Assembly: GCA_016705955.1 (NCBI GenBank) | Contig: JADJKO010000011.1 | Span: 96,325 to 160,324, forward strand | Origin: Flavobacteriales bacterium | GTDB lineage: Bacteria; Bacteroidota; Bacteroidia; Flavobacteriales_F; PHOS-HE28 | Direction: 5' to 3' | DNA length: 64,000 bases | In this document: positions 1-8,655 of the stretch, piece after piece | Layout of the letters: the number at the start of each line of letters is the position of its first letter | Numbering within the stretch: position 1 is the stretch's first letter | Notes under the pieces: model-generated | What the model was told of the DNA's origin: nothing | What the model saw: the letters and a program-made list of their open reading frames with translations, nothing else | The model's database searches: none | Position numbers and translations under genes: made by a program

Positions 1-349
1 CGCCGATGCCGCCTAGGAAATTCCCGGTGCCGCTCAAGAGGAACCCCGGTGGATCCGCAGTGACCTCCGCGAGGTTCATCACGAGGTAGAGGCCTTTCCA
101 ACCCAGGAGGAAGCCGAGCAGGAATTGGCCGATCAAGTCGCCAACGGATGCCGGAAGCCCTACGGTGATCGTGCGCACCGATGGGCGCATCAGACCAAGT
201 CCTTCCATCCGACGCAACTCAAGACTTAGTGTCCAATTCGCTAGGATGAACGCGATCGCGACGAAGAAACCGAAGCTGTTCAGGAATTTCAACGGCGACC
301 AATCGAGGCCGAAGAGATCCAGGAAGACGTGGTAGATGGTGGGGTACAT
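1..349 (-). CDS. lgt: Prolipoprotein diacylglyceryl transferase, 3' end cut by the window
   Basis: The minus-strand frame is open from the ATG at 349 to the window edge (116 codons). The start MYPTIYHVFLDLFGLDW, a first hydrophobic segment (FLNSFGFFVAIAFILANW, residues ~22-39) and the stretch TITVGLPASVGDLIGQ followed by a second hydrophobic segment and GFLLSGTGNFLGG match the N-terminal half of Bacteroidota Lgt as I know it. Lgt is an inner-membrane enzyme that moves diacylglycerol from phosphatidylglycerol to the lipobox cysteine of prolipoproteins. The family's catalytic HGG region would lie beyond the window edge, so completeness cannot be judged. It starts only 3 bp after mtaB ends, suggesting one transcript. 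The window's three lipobox proteins (27147-27677, 47315-48214, 50796-51782) would be its substrates. Confidence 0.85.
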   Translation of the reverse strand, partial: MYPTIYHVFLDLFGLDWSPLKFLNSFGFFVAIAFILANWTLSLELRRMEGLGLMRPSVRTITVGLPASVGDLIGQFLLGFLLGWKGLYLVMNLAEVTADPPGFLLSGTGNFLGGIG

Positions 350-352
350 GGG

Positions 353-1817
353 TCAGTCGGCAGTAGCCAGTTGGCAGGAGGCAGTTTCGTGCGCCGACAC
401 ATCATCAACTTTTCCGGTGATGTGACCATCACCGTTGATGCGGCCGAGTTCAATGGGAACGATGCGGTTCACGAGATCAGCGGAGTAGGGGAGTGCCACG
501 CGGATGTAGTTGTCGGTGTAACCGTGCATCACCTCCGCAGGGTCTCCCGACGAAGGAGGGGACCCTGCGGTTGAAGATCCGCGGGCCGCAGGGTCAGCTG
601 CGCGAGACCCTGCGGAGGTACTCGGCACACCGTCACCGGCTTCAAACAACACAGGCCGCTCGCTGCCCAGGGTGCCGCTCGTAGAACGCGCGTTGCAACT
701 TGCTGCTCAGGATCCGCAACTGCTTGGTGCGTTCACGGCGGACCTCCATCGGCACCACATCCTCCATACGCACCGCGGTGGTGTTCGCGCGCTCGCTGTA
801 CGTGAAGACGTGCAAGTAGTCCACGGGGATGGAGCGCAGGAATGCGTGCGTCTTCACGAACTCCTCTTCCGTTTCGCCGGGTGTGCCGGTGATCACGTCC
901 ACACCGATGCACGCATGCGGCATGCGCTCCTTGATGCGTTGCACGCGCTCCGCGTAAAGCGCGGTGTCGTACCGGCGGCGCATGCGTTCCAGGATCATGT
1001 CACTACCGCTTTGCAAGGGCATGTGGAAGTGCGGTGCGAAGCGTTTGCTCGTCGCCACGAAGTCGATGACGCCGTCGTGGCAGAGGTTCGGTTCGATGCT
1101 GCTGATGCGGAAGCGCTCGATGCCTTCAACGGTGTCGAGCGCTTCGATGAGTTGAAGGAAGTCCTCGAGGGGAGTCAAGGGCTGGCGGCCGAAATCTCCG
1201 GTGTTCACGCCGGTGAGCACGATCTCCTTCACACCCGATGCAGCGATCGATTCGGCCTGCGCCACGGTCTCGGCGATGGTGCCGCTGCGGCTTCGTCCGC
1301 GTGCGAGCGGAATGGTGCAGAAGGAGCAGAAGTAGTCGCAGCCGTCCTGCACTTTCAAAAAGGTGCGGGTGCGGTCGTTGGCATTGTATGAGGGAATGAA
1401 GCGCTTGACATCCTTGATGGGGGAGAAAAGCACCTCACCCCCGGCCCCTCTCCCAAGGAGAGGGGAGGAAATGCCCTTCTCAACGAATTCAGCCAGATCG
1501 AACTTTTCGTTCGCGCCGAGCACGAGGTCAACGCCGGGTATCGCGGCGATCTCCGTGGGCTTCAACTGCGCATAGCAACCCACAACCGCGATGAAGGCCT
1601 CGGAATTGATCCGCTGGAATTTGCGCACCCATTGGCGACATTCCTTATCCGCGTTCTCGGTCACGCTGCATGTGTTGAGCACGAAGACATCCGGGCGCTC
1701 CTCCACTTTCACCCGCGCATAACCAGCCTCCTCCAGCGAACGGGCCAGGGTGCTGGTCTCGCTGAAGTTGAGCTTGCAGCCCAAGGTGTGGAAGGCGACG
1801 GTGCGTGCGTGGCGCAT
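353..1817 (-). CDS. mtaB: tRNA t6A37 methylthiotransferase MtaB, frameshifted and carrying two small insertions
   Basis: MtaB is a radical-SAM enzyme that adds a methylthio group to t6A at position 37 of ANN-decoding tRNAs. Visible are the N-terminal cluster-binding cysteines (HTLGCKLN, NTCSVTENA, VVGCYAQ), the radical-SAM CxxxCxxC in CDYFCSFCTIPLARGRSRS, and a TRAM-like end (MHGYTDNYIRVALPY). The first frame stops at 642 and the C-terminal part continues in another frame (353-652). One surplus base in GGG at 670-672 explains this; removing it joins the frames as HLGSERPVLFEAGDG. The corrected product is 487 aa. Subtracting two insertions (about 31 and 17 residues, listed separately) leaves ~440, the usual family length. 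Family assignment is firm; whether the frameshift is real or a consensus error cannot be told here. Confidence 0.9.
531..619. repeat. 89-bp palindromic repeat element inserted in mtaB
   Basis: A perfect 16-bp terminal inverted repeat (ACCTCCGCAGGGTCTC at 531-546 and its complement at 604-619) bounds the element. The core CCGCAGGGTC occurs four times in alternating orientation (535-544, 561-570, 586-595, 606-615). It encodes an alanine/serine/proline-rich insert between the conserved VLFEAGDG and MHGYTDNY of MtaB and leaves the downstream frame open. It resembles REP or MITE-like intergenic palindromes, but here lies inside a coding sequence. Confidence 0.75.
1431..1468. repeat. Short palindromic repeat inserted in frame in mtaB
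   Basis: CCCCTCTCC (1445-1453) and GGAGAGGGG (1457-1465) form a hairpin with a CAA loop, preceded by CACCTCACCCCCGG. It encodes the insert SSPLLGRGAGGEVLFSP in MtaB just before the conserved radical-SAM region, where family members normally lack it. This C-rich palindrome type is a familiar dispersed repeat in bacterial genomes; other copies outside this window are expected but cannot be checked here. Confidence 0.65.
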
Positions 1818-1942
1818 AGGGGCGGCGAAGATACCCGGAGGGTCCTGTTGAAAGGACTTGGCCTACCTTCAGGCATCCAAATCCGGAAGGGTCGTCTGCC
1901 GAGTGGCAGGATACCCTCCCGGCCGCCACCGAACCAAGACCC

Positions 1943-4198
1943 ATGACGCGAACCTTACGCGGGACCTTCCTTTCTCTTGTCCTTGTGATCGCCGCTGGCG
2001 CGCATGCGCTTACGGTAACGCTCACCCCTCACCATGAGTTCTGCGGCAATGCCAGCGGCTGGATCGATTGCACCGTAAGCGGCGGTGTGCCACCCTACAC
2101 CTTCGCGTGGAGCAATGCCGATACCAGTGAGGATGTGTACGCGCTGGTGGCGGGGATCTACTCGGTGACGGTGACGGACTTCGTGGGCACGCAGGTGATC
2201 GAGCAGACCACCGTGAACAGCTTGACCGCATACCCTCCCGCCGCGTTCCTTGGTCAGCGGGCGTATTGCCTCTCCGGCGGGGGAGCCGCAACGGCGCATT
2301 CGGTGGTGGAATTGGTCGGACTTCAGGAGCAGTATTTCAACCTGGGTTACCCTTTGCCTCAACAGCCATTGATGTTCAACGGCGTGGTGGCCGAGGAATT
2401 CCTTGAGGTCAGCGGTTTTCCCAGTTACTTGATCATGGCCAGCGCCATGCCTGGGGTCACCTACCAAGTCTCCTTTACGGACAACAGCGGGTGCCCCGGA
2501 GCGATCGATCTACGCAATGGATGGGAGGTGGAATGGCCGACGATGAGCGTGCTGGACGTGCAGGGTGCATGTTCTTCCGGCAACAATGGCGTGATCCAAC
2601 TCGCCCTCACCGCCGAAGGGCACCAGCAATTCACCGACCTGGAACTGCGGCGTGCGGACCATTCGCTGGTGGAGAGGCAGGGAGCCGGAAACCAGGCTGG
2701 GGTACAACAGTTCTCGGCCTTGGTCCCTGGCGATTACTGGGTGGTGCAACGGATCCTATCACTTGGCAATTCCACTTTGGGAGCGCAGATCAGGGCGTTT
2801 TGTGGCGACTCGATCTTCGTGACCGTACCTGACCTCGGTGCTGCTTGCGGCAATGTGAACGGTACGGTGTACATGGACTACAACGTGGACTGTGTGATGG
2901 GCAGCGCCGGATCCGAGACGCGCGTACCCTGTGCGATCCTGGAGTTCCAGCCGGGGCCGGTCTATGCTACTGCGAATGCCAGCGGTGCATACAGCATCAA
3001 CCTGGCCAGTGGTGCCTACACCTTGCAGCAGATCGCTGCGGACATCGCGCAGCATTGTCCTGCACCTCCAGCGCCCGTGAATGTGGTCGGCGTGCAGACC
3101 TTGAACATCGCGGACACCGCGCTGGTGCCGATGGATGCCGAAGTGATGATCGCGAATGGTCCGGCGCGGCCGGGCTTCGAACTGCACTACGTGATCCAAC
3201 AGACCAACCTCACCCCGGCGAGCACAGGCAATACCAGCACGGTCTTCACCTTCGATCCTGCGGTGACGTACGTCAGTGCCTCACCCGCGCCGAGCAATGT
3301 GAACGGTAATGTGCTTACGTGGAACCAGAACGCGATGGGGGCCTTCGGGATCCGCACTATCCAGGTGCAGTTGCAGGTGCCGCCGGATGTGGGCTTGATC
3401 GGCACGGTGCTCAATGCATCGGTATCGCTCACAACGATCAACACGGACGCCGTAGCTGCCAACAACAGCGCGAGCACGATCTTGACGGTCACGGCGAGCT
3501 ACGATCCGAACGACAAGGTCGCGCTGACCAGTTCGCAATGGAGCAATGATCTCTACTACATCGACGTGGACGACTGGGTCGACTACACTGTACGCTTCCA
3601 GAACACGGGAACCGACACGGCCTTCACGGTGATCATTACCGATACGCTGCCCAGCACCTTGGACCTGGCATCGGTCCAGTGGGGGGCAAGCTCGCACACC
3701 TGCATGCGATCGCTCACCAGCCAGGGGATCTTGAAATTCATTTTCCCGAACATTCTGCTGCCCGACAGCAATGTGAACGAAGCAGCGAGCCATGGCTTCG
3801 CATCCTTCCGCATCAAGCTGCGCACGCCGGTCCTGCCCGGCACGATCATCGAGAATGTCGCAAACATCTTCTTCGACTTCAATCCGCCGGTGATCACCGA
3901 GCCGAGCGTGCTGGTGGCGGAGTTCAGTACGGGGGTGATCGATGTGCAACAGGCCCGGATGCAACTGTACCCGAATCCCGCCAACGATCGCGTGCGCGTG
4001 AACTGGCCGCAAGGAACGCCTCTGAATTCGTCCTGGTCCCTCGTTGCGCCGGATGGTCGGGTCGTGCTGAGTGGAAGAACCACGGCCCAGGATGAGAACC
4101 TCGATATTCGTTCTGCGGCCACCGGGGCATACGTGCTCCGTCTGGAGACCAACACCGCGATCAGCTCAGTCACGTTGCTCAGATCCACCCACCCATGA
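1943..4198 (+). CDS. T9SS-exported SprB/DUF7619-like protein, paralogue 1 of 5
   Basis: A 751-aa secreted protein. It has a signal peptide (residues 1-~22, cleavage near AGAHA), an SprB-type repeat at ~30-85 (GGVPPYTFAWSNAD, then GIYSVTVTDFVG), a middle region with a short NGTVYMDYNVDCV motif at ~305-320, and a DUF11/DUF7619-like domain at ~515-680 (SYDPNDKVAL, RFQNTGTDTAFTV, NIFFDFNPPVITEPS). It ends in a T9SS type A sorting domain (LYPNPANDRVRVNW onward). The protein is expected to cross the outer membrane by T9SS and be anchored or released at the surface. SprB-like proteins are gliding adhesins in Flavobacterium, but this one has a single repeat, so adhesion is only a guess. First gene of a co-oriented run; the next gene overlaps it by 4 bp (ATGA). 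Confidence 0.85.
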   Translation: MTRTLRGTFLSLVLVIAAGAHALTVTLTPHHEFCGNASGWIDCTVSGGVPPYTFAWSNADTSEDVYALVAGIYSVTVTDFVGTQVIEQTTVNSLTAYPPAAFLGQRAYCLSGGGAATAHSVVELVGLQEQYFNLGYPLPQQPLMFNGVVAEEFLEVSGFPSYLIMASAMPGVTYQVSFTDNSGCPGAIDLRNGWEVEWPTMSVLDVQGACSSGNNGVIQLALTAEGHQQFTDLELRRADHSLVERQGAGNQAGVQQFSALVPGDYWVVQRILSLGNSTLGAQIRAFCGDSIFVTVPDLGAACGNVNGTVYMDYNVDCVMGSAGSETRVPCAILEFQPGPVYATANASGAYSINLASGAYTLQQIAADIAQHCPAPPAPVNVVGVQTLNIADTALVPMDAEVMIANGPARPGFELHYVIQQTNLTPASTGNTSTVFTFDPAVTYVSASPAPSNVNGNVLTWNQNAMGAFGIRTIQVQLQVPPDVGLIGTVLNASVSLTTINTDAVAANNSASTILTVTASYDPNDKVALTSSQWSNDLYYIDVDDWVDYTVRFQNTGTDTAFTVIITDTLPSTLDLASVQWGASSHTCMRSLTSQGILKFIFPNILLPDSNVNEAASHGFASFRIKLRTPVLPGTIIENVANIFFDFNPPVITEPSVLVAEFSTGVIDVQQARMQLYPNPANDRVRVNWPQGTPLNSSWSLVAPDGRVVLSGRTTAQDENLDIRSAATGAYVLRLETNTAISSVTLLRSTHP

Positions 4199-6444
4199 AC
4201 CGGAACATTACACTTGCCTCTGCCGCATTCCTGCTCTGCTCGCTCACTTCTTCCGCGGTTTCCGTGGTCGTCTACAAGGCATCGGATGCGCCCTGTGGCC
4301 AATCACTTGGTTACCTCACTGCAGAGATTTCTGGCGGAACGCCTCCATTCACTTATCAATGGAGCAATGGAGCCACCACCCCGGTCATCGAATTCCTTCC
4401 ACCCGGCATCTATTCCGTAACGGTCACCGACGCACTTAGCGATATGGCCACGGATGATGAAGAGATCCTCGTCACCAGCTTTCACCCCTCATATCAAGGT
4501 GGGTTCCAGGGCCTCGTGCATTGTGCGGGGGATAACCCATATGCCTTCGTCTTCTTGGACGACCCGCACCATGGACCTGAGCCGCATTCGATCCAGACAC
4601 CGGGCACCTTGTTCGGCAACTTCACCGATCAGTACGGCGGATCGCTCAACTACTACGCCATCTGGATGAACGCGGCCCCGGGCAGTTGGGTCAACTTGGA
4701 TTGGACCGATGGCTTGGGTTGTCCGGGATCGACCATCCTGCAGATCTCGAACGCTTTTGTGCCACCGAACGTGCAGATCAACAGTGTGCTCGGTGCGTGT
4801 GGAGGGAGTAACGGCCGCATCGGTGTAGCGGTGAGTGGTGCCGATCCAAGTCAGTATTTCAGAGTGAACATTCGCACACTCAATGGCGAGATCCCCCCGA
4901 GTCAGCTATTTAGTGGGGGGAGCCAAGGAATAACGGGCAACACCTCCTTCAACTTCTCCAACCTCGCTGCCGGTGCCTATTGGATCATCACCGATCCGGA
5001 TATCCTAGGCTCTGTGCCGAATGGTCCAGGTGGGCAACTCAATTGCGTGGATTCCATGTACGTGGAAGTGCCTGACTACTTCGGGCAATGCGCTTATGTG
5101 GGTGGTCAGGTCTTCATCGATCACAACCAGGATTGTGTGCGCGACGCGAACGATCCGGCATTGCGCTTCAGGCTCATCGAATACACGCCAGGCCCGTACT
5201 ATGCGATCACCAACTACCTCGGGAATTACGGGATCTACCTTCCCAATGGAAGTTTCAGCATGGATGTGCAAGGCACGGGATCCGACCTTTATCCGATCTG
5301 CCCATCGGGTCAGCCGATACCGGTCGTGTTGAGCGGCGTGAACCAAGTGGTGAACGTGGCCGATAGCAGCTTGGTGCCGCTGGATCTGATCACTACGATA
5401 TCCGGCTGGCCTGCACGCATCGGTTTTCAGCACACGACCAGGATGCGTGTTCTTAATAGTAGCGGCCAGACGTCGGGAGCGATCACAGCGACCATGGAGT
5501 TCGATCCGCAGATGAGCTTCATCAGTGCATATCCAGCGCCCACTTCGGTGGTCGGCAATTTGGTGACCTGGAACCTGCCAGCGCTGATAGGCTATGATTT
5601 CGTGTATGCCTCGGTCCAATTGCAGGTGCCGGTGGATATCGGCTTGATCGGTGCGCCCTACAGCCATATTGCCACTGCGAGCCAGGGCCTAGCCGAAGTA
5701 ACGCTGGCTAATAATTCAGTCACCCGGAATTCGTTCTTCACCGCGAGCTACGACCCCAACGACAAACTGGTCGAGACCAGTTCGGGGGCGAGCGAAAGCC
5801 TGTACCTCATCGATGAGGACGAGTGGATGGAATACACTATCCGCTTCCAGAACACCGGCAGTGACACAGCCTTTACCGTGGTGGTGCGCGATGTTCTTCC
5901 CCTGACATTGGACATGGGCACCTTCGAGCAGGGGATCGCCTCACATCCGTTCGATGTGAGCTTCAAACCCGGCAGGGTGGTGGAGTGGCGCTTCGCGAAT
6001 ATCCTGCTGCCGGACAGCAACGTGAACGAAGGTGACAGCCACGGGCAGGTTTCATTCCGCATCCGACCGCACCTGCCGTTGCTACCTGGCACCGTGATCG
6101 AGAACACGGCCAACATCTATTTCGATTACAATCCACCGGTGATCACCGAGCCAAGTGTGCTCACGGCGGAGTTCAGCACGTCGGTAGATATGGCGAACGG
6201 TCCGACCGATCACCTTGTCACGATCCAACCGGTCCCGGCAAAGGAGGCCACGGACATCATTTCGAACGGCCCCGCGATAAGCACGGTACGCATGCTTGCA
6301 ATGGATGGCCGGACGATGATGACGCGATCTGGACGCACCGGTTCAGTGCATCTGTTGCTGGACGGCATGGCGGATGGCATGTACGTCGTCGTCACCCACT
6401 TGATCGATGGATCGGTCCATCGGAACACATTCATCAAACAATAG
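4195..6444 (+). CDS. T9SS-exported SprB/DUF7619-like protein, paralogue 2 of 5
   Basis: A 749-aa paralogue of the preceding gene with the same order: signal peptide, SprB-type repeat (GGTPPFTYQWSNGATT), the VFIDHNQDCVRD motif near residue 305, a DUF11/DUF7619-like domain (SYDPNDKLVETSS to IYFDYNPPVITEPS), and a C-terminal sorting tail ending NTFIKQ. The tail is atypical: the usual PNP motif is reduced to IQPVPAKEATD. The start ATG overlaps the previous stop (ATGA at 4195-4198), indicating translational coupling. The N-terminal part has diverged far more from its neighbours than the SYDPNDK domain, which fits an exposed variable region on a conserved stalk or export region (inference). Confidence 0.85.
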   Translation: MNRNITLASAAFLLCSLTSSAVSVVVYKASDAPCGQSLGYLTAEISGGTPPFTYQWSNGATTPVIEFLPPGIYSVTVTDALSDMATDDEEILVTSFHPSYQGGFQGLVHCAGDNPYAFVFLDDPHHGPEPHSIQTPGTLFGNFTDQYGGSLNYYAIWMNAAPGSWVNLDWTDGLGCPGSTILQISNAFVPPNVQINSVLGACGGSNGRIGVAVSGADPSQYFRVNIRTLNGEIPPSQLFSGGSQGITGNTSFNFSNLAAGAYWIITDPDILGSVPNGPGGQLNCVDSMYVEVPDYFGQCAYVGGQVFIDHNQDCVRDANDPALRFRLIEYTPGPYYAITNYLGNYGIYLPNGSFSMDVQGTGSDLYPICPSGQPIPVVLSGVNQVVNVADSSLVPLDLITTISGWPARIGFQHTTRMRVLNSSGQTSGAITATMEFDPQMSFISAYPAPTSVVGNLVTWNLPALIGYDFVYASVQLQVPVDIGLIGAPYSHIATASQGLAEVTLANNSVTRNSFFTASYDPNDKLVETSSGASESLYLIDEDEWMEYTIRFQNTGSDTAFTVVVRDVLPLTLDMGTFEQGIASHPFDVSFKPGRVVEWRFANILLPDSNVNEGDSHGQVSFRIRPHLPLLPGTVIENTANIYFDYNPPVITEPSVLTAEFSTSVDMANGPTDHLVTIQPVPAKEATDIISNGPAISTVRMLAMDGRTMMTRSGRTGSVHLLLDGMADGMYVVVTHLIDGSVHRNTFIKQ

Positions 6445-6449
6445 ACAAC

Positions 6450-8619
6450 ATGCGATTCATCCTCTCCCTTGCAGCGGTCGTTCCTTGTAGCCTGATGGCC
6501 ATGTACATCAGCACGGACAGCATCTTCAACTCACCATGCTCCTACAACGACGGCAGGATCTACATCACGCCAACGGGCGGCACCGGGCCATACACCTATG
6601 CTTGGGACGATGGTCCGACCATTGAGGACAGGACAGGGCTCGCCCTGGCAGCTATGGGGTCACCGTTACGGACTTCGTTGGTGCCACGGCCACCGGTAGC
6701 TGGAGCATCTACCTAACGGATCTTGGCCAGCCGCTCAATTCGTTCATCATCGATGGCCAAGGCTTCAATCCTTGCCCTGGGCAACACAACGGATCGGTGC
6801 TTTACGCGGCGCATTACCTGAACGGTATCCCGCCTTACAACGTGAGCATGCAGGTAAGCGGCGTGAGCTTGGACCTGGCAGGCTATGACCAGCAAGGTGA
6901 TCCGTATTTCTCGGGGGTCGGGAATGGTGATCAGGTGGATGTGTACATCAATGATCAAGGGGGATGCACGGGGCAGTTCTCCTTCATGGTGAGCGGGCCG
7001 TTGGGCGTGCCCGCTACGGTCCAGGCGAACGGGGCTTGTGCCGGCCAGGCTAACGGTAGCGCGCTCATCATCCCCTCGCAGGAAATGCTCGATTGGAGCG
7101 GTGGCGGCGGTTTCAAGGTCATCAATGACCTGACGCAGCAGATCGCCTTCAACATCCCGTATTACCCGAACGATTCCATCATGGTACCCGGTCTCGCTGC
7201 GGGTGACTATACGATCTACCCGACCGCTCCAGTGGTGGCCGGATGTTATACGGCAGGCCAGTTCACCATACCCGACCTAGGGAGCACTTGCGGTAACATC
7301 AGCGGAACGGTGTTCATCGACCACGATCAGAATTGCTCCCAGGACGCAGGTGACGTTGGACTCTCGGAGCGCCTGCTCACCATCGGACCGGGTCCGGACT
7401 ATGCGATCACCGATGCGAACGGCCACTATTCGCGCAATCTTCTTCCGGGCGACTTCGACATCAGCCTGAACGACGCGGACCTTCTGCAGCTTTGTCCGGG
7501 TACTTCGCCTGTACCGTTCACCATTTCCAGCGGAACGCCGTTGGTGAACATCGATCTTGCCGACAGCAGCCTTGCTCCGCTGGACCTGGTGGCCTCCCTC
7601 GTCGGCCTTTCCCCGGCGAGGCCGGGTTTCGAGTTCGTCACTTGGCTGCGTGTGGTGAACACGAGCGGACAACTCAGCGGACCCCTGACCGGGAGTTTCA
7701 CATTCGACCCGACGTTCACCTATGTGGATGCCTATCCCGCACCGGCGAACGTGAGCGGCAACGTGATCACGTGGTCGATGGGCGCATTGGGTTCATTCGC
7801 CTCGCCGTACTTCTCCGTCACCTTGAGCGTTCCTCCCGATCCCGGGCTCATCGGCAGCACCTTCCCTTGTTCTTCACCAGTAGCCAACCGCTTACGGAAA
7901 CTTCCCTGACGAACAACGATGTGCTCATCGATGTCACGGTGCAGGGCAGCTATGACCCGAATGTGAAGACGGTCGAACCGCGGGATGTTTATCTTATCGA
8001 TCAGGACAGTACGCTCACCTATACGATCTGCTTCCAGAACACCGGAACGGACACGGCTTTCACGGTGGTCGTCACGGATACGCTGGATGCACTGTTGGAC
8101 ATAGGCACGCTTCAGCTCTTGGGCGCGTCCCATGCCTACATTCCGCAGCTTGATGATCCGCGCGTGCTCCGCTTCACCTTCAACAACATCAACCTGCCGG
8201 ACAGTGGCACCAATGAGACGCTCAGTCATGGTGCGTTGAGCTTCCGCATCAGGCCGCATGCATCTCTTCAGCCGGGTGACGTCATCAGCAACACCGCCAA
8301 CATCTTCTTCGACCTCAACCCGCCGGTGATCACTGCCCCGAGTGTGTTGGTGGCGGAGTTCAGTACTGATGTACAGGGGCAGGAGCAAGGGCAGGTCATC
8401 CTCGCCCCGAATCCAGCGAGCGATCGCATCACCATAACGTCACCGATCGAGTTGCGCTCGGTGAAGTTGTTCTCCCCGGACGGCCGCGTGATCCAACAGC
8501 AACGCGTTGGCGCTTCGGTGGTGACGCTTGATATCGCCGGACTGGCCGGTGGTAGCTATGTGGTCGAGATCACCGATCGGAACGGTCGAGTTCTCCGCGA
8601 TCGATTCATCAAGCAGTAG
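6450..8619 (+). CDS. T9SS-exported SprB/DUF7619-like protein, paralogue 3 of 5, two frameshifts
   Basis: The gene starts with a signal peptide (MRFILSLAAVVPCSLMA) 5 bp after paralogue 2 ends. The first frame fails in the SprB repeat: after GGTGPYTYAWDDGPTIEDRT the match to GSYGVTVTDFVG continues in another frame, consistent with one base lost from the CCC at 6643-6645. The second break is near 7866, where IGSTFP should continue as LFFTSSQPLTETSL; again one base is missing. Adding the two bases gives 2172 nt, a clean 723-aa protein like its neighbours, ending in PNPASDRITI and RFIKQ. Without correction the signal peptide and the sorting tail are on separate polypeptides and the product could not be exported. 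Confidence 0.8.
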
Positions 8620-8655
8620 GTTCAGCCGAACGGTCTGCCCAACATCCACGTTTCC

